From JACCTU01 sp963848525 (lineage in GTDB: Bacteria > Actinomycetota > Thermoleophilia > Gaiellales > Gaiellaceae): a DNA stretch of 64,000 nucleotides. The DNA lies in assembly GCA_963848525.1 (NCBI GenBank), contig CAWKDZ010000002.1:868001-932000 (forward strand). Direction: 5' to 3'. The first letter of the stretch is position 1, and each line of letters begins with the position of its first letter. Shown here piece by piece: positions 59,611-64,000 of this stretch. Made by a program: the position numbers and the translations under genes. Below the pieces are notes generated by a model. The model did not search any database. It worked only from the letters and a program-made list of their open reading frames with translations, and had not been told where the DNA came from.

Positions 59611-60813
59611 ATGGCGATCGCAGACCTAACTCCGACCGACGAGCTCGCCGGCCTGCGCGCGCGCTACCGCGCGTTCATGGAGGAGCACGTCTACCCGAAC
59701 GAGCGCGGGCTTGCGGGCGACGACGCGGAGCTGATCCGCTCGCTCCAGGCCCGGGCGAAGGAGGCGGGCCTCTGGGCGCCGCACGTCCCGCCCGAGGCCG
59801 GCGGAACCGGGCAGGGGTTCCTCGCCTACGCGCACCTGAACGAGGAGATCGGGCGCTCGACGTACGCGCAGCTCGTGTTCGGCTGCCAGGCGCCCGACGC
59901 CGGCAACGCCGAGATCCTGCACATGTTCGGAACGCCAGAGCAGAAGGAGCGGTGGCTCTTCCCGCTCGTCGCGGGAGAGATCCGCTCGTTCTTCTCGATG
60001 ACCGAGCCGGAGGTGCCCGGCTCCGACCCGACGACGCTGCGCACGACCGCACGGCGCGACGGCGACGACTGGGTGATCGACGGGCACAAGTGGTTCTCGT
60101 CCGGCGCCGACGGGGCGGCGTTCGGGATCGTGATGGCGGTGACCGACCCGGACGCGCCGCCGCACGGGCGCGCTTCCCAGATCCTCGTCCCCGTCGACAC
60201 GCCCGGCGTCGAGGTCGTGCGGCCGATCCCGGTCATGGGCCATGCGGGATCAGGCTGGTCGACCCACTGCGAAGTCTGGTACCGGGACGTTCGCGTGCCG
60301 GTCGCGAACACGCTCGGCGAGCCGGGCGACGGCTTCCGGATCGCGCAGAAGCGGCTCGGGCCGGGCCGCATCCACCACGTGATGCGCTGGCTCGGCCAGA
60401 TGCAACGCGCGTTCGAGCTGCTCTGCACGTACTCGCTCGAGCGCGAGGCGTTCGGCTCGCGGCTCGCCGACAAGCAGACGGTGCAGAACTGGATCGCGGA
60501 CTCGGCCGCCGGGATCCAGGCATCGCGCCTGATGACGCTCGACGCGGCGCGCAAGATCGACGAAGGCGACGAAGCCCGCGTCGACGTGTCCCTGATCAAG
60601 TTCTTCGCTGCGCAGGTGCTGCACGACGTGATCGACCGCGCGATCCAGGTGCACGGCGCCCGTGGGCTGACGGACGAGACGCCGCTCGCCGCGATGTACG
60701 CGATGGCGCGCGCGGCGCGGATCTACGACGGGCCCGACGAGGTGCACCGGATGGTCGTCGCGCGGCGGATCCTGAAGGAGTTCGAGAGCGGGGGCACGTG
60801 GCGGTTCGGGTAG
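59611..60813 (+). CDS. Acyl-CoA dehydrogenase, ACAD10/11-like (LvaC-like)
   Basis: 400 residues from ATG 59611. SFFSMTEPEVPGSDPTTLRT and VHGARGLTDETPLAAMYAMA are the family signatures. RIYDGPDEVHRMVVARRIL at the C-terminus has Asp-Gly-Pro in place of the Glu-Gly-Thr of ordinary acyl-CoA dehydrogenases, as in ACAD10/11 enzymes that act on 4-phosphoacyl-CoA. Only 19 bp separate it from the divergent LLM gene, so the two promoters overlap. Predicted to convert a 4-phosphoacyl-CoA to an enoyl-CoA. Confidence 0.9.
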   Translation: MAIADLTPTDELAGLRARYRAFMEEHVYPNERGLAGDDAELIRSLQARAKEAGLWAPHVPPEAGGTGQGFLAYAHLNEEIGRSTYAQLVFGCQAPDAGNAEILHMFGTPEQKERWLFPLVAGEIRSFFSMTEPEVPGSDPTTLRTTARRDGDDWVIDGHKWFSSGADGAAFGIVMAVTDPDAPPHGRASQILVPVDTPGVEVVRPIPVMGHAGSGWSTHCEVWYRDVRVPVANTLGEPGDGFRIAQKRLGPGRIHHVMRWLGQMQRAFELLCTYSLEREAFGSRLADKQTVQNWIADSAAGIQASRLMTLDAARKIDEGDEARVDVSLIKFFAAQVLHDVIDRAIQVHGARGLTDETPLAAMYAMARAARIYDGPDEVHRMVVARRILKEFESGGTWRFG

Positions 60814-61814
60814 CGACGAACCGGGTCGTCACGCTCGCCGCGCGGCCGACGGGCTTCCCGAGCGAGTCGGACTTCGCGCTCGTCGAGGCGCCCGCGCCCG
60901 AGGCGGGGCCGGGCGAGGTGCTCGTGCGCGTGCTCTGGACGTCGGTCGACCCGTACCAGCGCGGGCGCATGAGCGAGGCTCGCTCGTACGCGAAGCCGGT
61001 GCAGGTGGGCGAGGTGATGACCGCGCAGTCGCTCGGCGAGGTCGTCGAGAGCGGCGACTCGCGGTTCTCGGAAGGCGACCTGGTCGTCGGGCAGCTCGGC
61101 TGGCAGGAGTACGCCGTCGCGCGGGGCGGAACGCTGCGGCGCGTGCCGGAGGTGCTCGACCCGCCGACGCTCGCGCTGCACGTCGTCGGCGCGACCGGGT
61201 TGACCGCGTACTTCGGCCTGCTCGACGTCGGGCAGCCTCGGCCTGGCGACACAGTCGTCGTCTCCGGAGCGGCAGGGGCGGTCGGCCAGGTCGTCGGGCA
61301 GATCGCGAAGCTCGCGGGCTGTCGCGCAGTCGGGATCGCGGGCGGGCCGGACAAGCGCGCCGACCTGCTCGACCTCTACGGCTACGACGTCGCGATCGAC
61401 TACAAGAACGAGGACCTGCGCGCGGCGCTGAAGGCCGCGTGCCCGGGCGGCGTCGACGTGTACTTCGACAACTGCGGCGGCGAGATCTCTGCCGCAGTGC
61501 ACTCGCGCCTGAACGTCGGCGCGCGGATCGCGATCTGCGGGCAGATCTCGCAGTACAACGCCGAGCGGCCGGAGCCGACGTTCCAACCCGGGCTGCTGAT
61601 CGTCTTCCGCGCGCGGATGCAGGGCTTCCTCGTCTCGGACTACGCGCCGCGCTTCGACGAGGCGGCGGTGCGTCTGGCGACCTGGGTCGCCGAGGGCAAG
61701 ATCCGCTGGCGCGAGCACGTGACCGAAGGGCTCGAGAACACCCCGCGCGCGTTCATCGGGATGCTGAACGGCGAGAACCGCGGCAAGGCGCTCGTCAAGG
61801 TCGCCGACCGCTAG
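60798..61814 (+). CDS. NADP-dependent medium-chain reductase (PTGR/CurA-like)
   Basis: 338 residues from GTG 60798, inside the end of the acyl-CoA dehydrogenase gene (16-base overlap). VLWTSVDPYQRGRMSEARSY, VVGATGLTAYFGLLDVGQPR and VVSGAAGAVGQVVGQIAKLA (NADPH loop) are typical of zinc-free leukotriene B4 dehydrogenase/curcumin reductase-like enzymes, which reduce alpha,beta-unsaturated ketones or aldehydes. Likely part of the same catabolic unit. Followed by a 24-bp perfect palindrome. Confidence 0.92.
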   Translation: MAVRVATNRVVTLAARPTGFPSESDFALVEAPAPEAGPGEVLVRVLWTSVDPYQRGRMSEARSYAKPVQVGEVMTAQSLGEVVESGDSRFSEGDLVVGQLGWQEYAVARGGTLRRVPEVLDPPTLALHVVGATGLTAYFGLLDVGQPRPGDTVVVSGAAGAVGQVVGQIAKLAGCRAVGIAGGPDKRADLLDLYGYDVAIDYKNEDLRAALKAACPGGVDVYFDNCGGEISAAVHSRLNVGARIAICGQISQYNAERPEPTFQPGLLIVFRARMQGFLVSDYAPRFDEAAVRLATWVAEGKIRWREHVTEGLENTPRAFIGMLNGENRGKALVKVADR

Positions 61815-61817
61815 CCA

Positions 61818-61841
61818 GGGGACAGTCCCGGGACTGTCCCC
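61818..61841 (+). terminator. 24-bp perfect palindrome (GGGGACAGTCCC and its complement)
   Basis: GGGGACAGTCCC (61818-61829) is followed directly by its reverse complement (61830-61841), 3 nt after the stop of the reductase gene. It lies between convergent genes, so it could terminate both. No loop bases, so it could also be a binding site or REP-like unit. Confidence 0.5.
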
Positions 61842-61856
61842 AGAAGCAGGCGCGCC

Positions 61857-62150
61857 TCAGCGTGCGGTGTCGCTCAGCGCGGTGATCGCGTGGACGTGGC
61901 GGCGCTCGGCGAGCATGACCTCACGCCGAAGTGCGGCGACGTCCGCGGGCGTCGCGCCGTTGCCCTCGGCGACGGCAAGTGCCGTTTGGAGCCGCTCGAC
62001 GGTGTCCTGCGCGCGATCGACCTCGGCCGCGGCCTGCCGGTAGGCGTCGGACGGCCCCGCCCGTCGCTCGCTGCTCTGGTCGGCGGAGCCGCAGCCGGCG
62101 AGACCCGCAAGGACGATCGAGACGGCGCAGATCGGGATGGAGCGGTTCAT
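61857..62150 (-). CDS. Small lipoprotein
   Basis: 97 residues from ATG 62150. Signal MNRSIPICAVSIVLAGLAGC with lipobox LAGC, so Cys20 is probably lipidated and the protein anchored outside the membrane. The mature part is an Ala/Glu/Arg-rich helix (AEVDRAQDTVERLQTALAVA and following), probably coiled-coil. Function unknown. Confidence 0.78.
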   Translation of the reverse strand: MNRSIPICAVSIVLAGLAGCGSADQSSERRAGPSDAYRQAAAEVDRAQDTVERLQTALAVAEGNGATPADVAALRREVMLAERRHVHAITALSDTAR

Positions 62151-62215
62151 GGGCGGATCCTGCGGCGCGCCGCTAATGGCCCACTAAACCGCCGCTGAAG
62201 CCGCGCCAAATCGGC

Positions 62216-62650
62216 TCAGCGCGCGCTGCGGAGGATCTGCGTGCAGCGGGCGCTGGCGAGGTGCACGCCCTCGGCGTCGTGGAGCTCGGCCGCGCAGAAC
62301 ATCAGGCGGTTCGTCCGCTGCACGACGCGCCCGTCCGCCCGCAGCGTGCCCGGCCGCGCCGCGCGGTGGAACTCCGTGCGCAGCTCGGCGGTCAGGAACG
62401 TCTCGTCCTCGCCGAGCAGCGTCCAGCACGCGCCGCCCATCGCGGTGTCGAGGATCGTCGCCACGAGCCCGCCGTGGACGATGTGCCCGGACTCGCTCGG
62501 GAACGCGTACTCGGGTGCGGCGTCCCACTCGACAACGACGCGCCCCGGCTCCGCGACGGGTCGCCGGTAGCCGAGCGTTCGCCAGACGTGCGGCACGTCG
62601 TCGCCTACCTCCTCCCACGGGCGCCGCTCGAGTGGCTCGGTCTCGCTCAT
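62216..62650 (-). CDS. PaaI/HGG-type hotdog thioesterase
   Basis: 144 residues. SGHIVHGGLVATILDTAMGG carries the HGG motif and the catalytic acidic region of PaaI-type acyl-CoA thioesterases, and TAELRTEFHRAARPGTLRAD the second conserved strand pair. Hydrolyses an acyl-CoA to free acid and CoA, probably as a salvage step for the CoA cluster. The ATG overlaps the SDR gene stop by four bases. Confidence 0.86.
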   Translation of the reverse strand: MSETEPLERRPWEEVGDDVPHVWRTLGYRRPVAEPGRVVVEWDAAPEYAFPSESGHIVHGGLVATILDTAMGGACWTLLGEDETFLTAELRTEFHRAARPGTLRADGRVVQRTNRLMFCAAELHDAEGVHLASARCTQILRSAR

Positions 62651-63339
62651 GCCGGCGGCCTCATGCCCACCGCGCCCTCGACGCGCGGCCCCGGCACGCC
62701 GGGGAAACGGAACTTCAGCGGCTCGCGTCCCGGCTGGACAACCCAGGCCTGTCCGACCTCTTCGTCGCGCGCCGCCAGCAGAACCGCCTCGGCTACTTCT
62801 TCGGGCTGCAGCAGCGGAAATCCGGCCGCCTCCAGCGCGGCGCGCCCGTCGTCGCCGAGCAGTGGCGTGTCGACGATGCCCGGGTTGACCATGTTCAGCC
62901 GGATCCCGCGCTCGGCGAGCTGCGGCGCAGTCGAGCGCACGAACCCGACGACGGCGTGCTTCGTCATCGAGTAGAGCGGGTCGTTGTCCATCCCGGTCAG
63001 CCCACCGAGCGACGCGGTGACGACGATCGAGCCGCCGCGCATCACGCGCGCCAGCCGGCGCACGCCGAAGAACACACCGTCGAGGTTCACGCCGACGATC
63101 CGCCGGTACTGCTCGTCGGACACGCGACCCACGAGCCGCTCGCCCGTGACGACCCCGGCGTTCAGACAGGCTAGGTCGACCGGCCCGACGTCCTCCCAGG
63201 CGCCGGGGTCGGACACGTCGAAGCCGTCGACTACGTCGAGCACGCGCACGTCGCAGCCCTCCCGTTCGAGCGCCGCGACGATCGCGGCGCCGATCCCGGA
63301 GCGACCGCCCGTGACGAGCGCGCTACGGAACGAGGACAA
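62647..63339 (-). CDS. Short-chain dehydrogenase/reductase
   Basis: 230 residues from TTG 63339. Cofactor loop TGGRSGIG (10-17), NAG at 60-62 and catalytic Ser110, Tyr123, Lys127 (YSMTK) are all present, so it is an active classical SDR. Asp35 after the second strand suggests NAD rather than NADP. Overlaps the adjacent reductase gene by 17 bases. A 3-hydroxyacyl-CoA dehydrogenase role (LvaD-like) is possible from context but not shown by sequence. Confidence 0.9.
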   Translation of the reverse strand: MSSFRSALVTGGRSGIGAAIVAALEREGCDVRVLDVVDGFDVSDPGAWEDVGPVDLACLNAGVVTGERLVGRVSDEQYRRIVGVNLDGVFFGVRRLARVMRGGSIVVTASLGGLTGMDNDPLYSMTKHAVVGFVRSTAPQLAERGIRLNMVNPGIVDTPLLGDDGRAALEAAGFPLLQPEEVAEAVLLAARDEEVGQAWVVQPGREPLKFRFPGVPGPRVEGAVGMRPPA

Positions 63340-64000
63340 CCTTCCCCACGCTGCGCCGCTCCTCGACGAGCCGGTGGGCCTCCGCCACCTCCTCGAGCGG
63401 GAACGTCGCGCCCACGACGGGCCGCACCGCGCCCGAAGACCACAGCTCGAGGAGCTCGCCGATCGCCTCGCGCACGACGTCGGGACGGTGGCGCATCAGC
63501 CGCCCAAGGTAGAAGCCGAGCACGCCGAGGTTGCGGCCGACGAGCGGCGCGGGGTCGAGCGGCTCCCACCAGCCGCCCGCGAACCCGAGCGCGACGACGA
63601 CGCCGAGCGGCTCGAGCAGCCCGATCGAGCCGGCGAACACCTCGCCGCCGACCGGGTCGAGGACGACGTCGGCGCGCACGCCCTCGAGCTCGTCGTAGCC
63701 GTAGGCCTCCTCGGCGCCGAGCTCGCGCGCGAGGCTGCGCTTCTCCTCCGTGCTCGCGGTCGCCAGCACGCGGGCGCCGAGGTGCCGAGCGACCTGGATC
63801 GACGCGGTCCCCACCCCACCGGCGCCGGCGTGCACCAAGACAGTCCGCCCTTCGACCGACGGCAGCTGACGGGTCAGCGGGATCCATGCGGTCAGGAACG
63901 TGAGCAGGAACGACGCGCCTTCCTCGAAGGACGCGCCGTCCGGCAACGGCACGAGCAGCGACTCCTCGACGGCGACCAACTCGGCGTAGCCGCCGCCGCC
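63323..64000 (-). CDS. Zinc-free alcohol dehydrogenase/quinone oxidoreductase (MDR), 5' end outside window
   Basis: 226 residues visible; the N-terminal third is beyond the window edge, since the frame is open to position 64000. VLVHAGAGGVGTASIQVARH is the NADPH-binding loop of quinone oxidoreductases, followed by VVLDPVGGEVFAGSIGLLEP and a typical C-terminus (ATFPLEEVAEAHRLVEERRS). Reduces quinones or enones. First gene of the minus-strand SDR-thioesterase unit. Confidence 0.9.
   Translation of the reverse strand, partial: GGGGYAELVAVEESLLVPLPDGASFEEGASFLLTFLTAWIPLTRQLPSVEGRTVLVHAGAGGVGTASIQVARHLGARVLATASTEEKRSLARELGAEEAYGYDELEGVRADVVLDPVGGEVFAGSIGLLEPLGVVVALGFAGGWWEPLDPAPLVGRNLGVLGFYLGRLMRHRPDVVREAIGELLELWSSGAVRPVVGATFPLEEVAEAHRLVEERRSVGKVVLVP

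Noticed and set aside
1..64000. CRISPR array, tRNA, rRNA or prophage genes
   Set aside because: No regularly spaced repeats, cloverleaf-like segments, rRNA-like stretches, integrase or phage structural genes were seen while reading.

Overview
The window is GC-rich and gene-dense. It looks like a chromosome or metagenome contig from a high-GC actinobacterium, most likely class Thermoleophilia (Gaiellales/Solirubrobacterales-like). Support: DUF1918, an F420-type LLM oxidoreductase, a DasR/MsiK-type amino-sugar system, paired VKOR and DsbA, many GTG starts, and frequent ATGA/GTGA overlaps. No rRNA, tRNA, CRISPR array, integrase or transposase gene was seen. The lineage call is inference.

Layout. 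0-7.6 kb: LtrA-like membrane protein, glyoxylate shunt (isocitrate lyase, malate synthase), an MFS exporter and two secreted proteins, with a 168-bp imperfect palindrome between the last two. 7.6-15.7 kb (minus strand): an amino-sugar locus, made of a GntR/UTRA regulator, a TIM-barrel/MurQ fusion, NagA, a SIS isomerase, and a sugar-binding protein with two permeases but no ATPase. Operators resembling DasR sites overlap two of its promoters. 15.7-18.2 kb: an FAD oxidoreductase and an AlkZ-like winged-helix protein.

18-48.5 kb: a stress/low-oxygen/energy island. It carries OsmC, VKOR, DsbA, copper nitrite reductase, a GAF-GAF histidine kinase with a NarL-type regulator, an NADH/sulfide-type oxidoreductase with a CBS protein, acetate kinase and phosphoketolase, four universal stress proteins, a GNAT-acyl-CoA synthetase (NDP-forming) fusion, an ABC exporter, a HAD-GH65 phosphorylase, a P-type ATPase, VIT and a zinc alcohol dehydrogenase. 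The mix resembles mycobacterial dormancy (DosR) regulons. Two features stand out. First, many of its genes carry single-base frameshifts, while the flanking regions are almost clean. Second, several otherwise unrelated genes share a bipartite element upstream: two TCCCG-type boxes 23-25 bp apart.

48.6-53.3 kb: a complete branched-chain amino acid/amide ABC transporter (LivG, F, H, M and a binding protein). 53.3-64 kb: CoA-ester catabolism, comprising two acyl-CoA dehydrogenases, thiolase, hydrolase, an APH-type kinase with a DUF6285 partner (an LvaA/LvaB-like pair for 4-hydroxyacyl-CoA), an LLM oxidoreductase, MDR and SDR oxidoreductases and a hotdog thioesterase. Acetyl-CoA from this region, acetate metabolism in the island and the glyoxylate shunt at the left end fit one C2-based metabolism.
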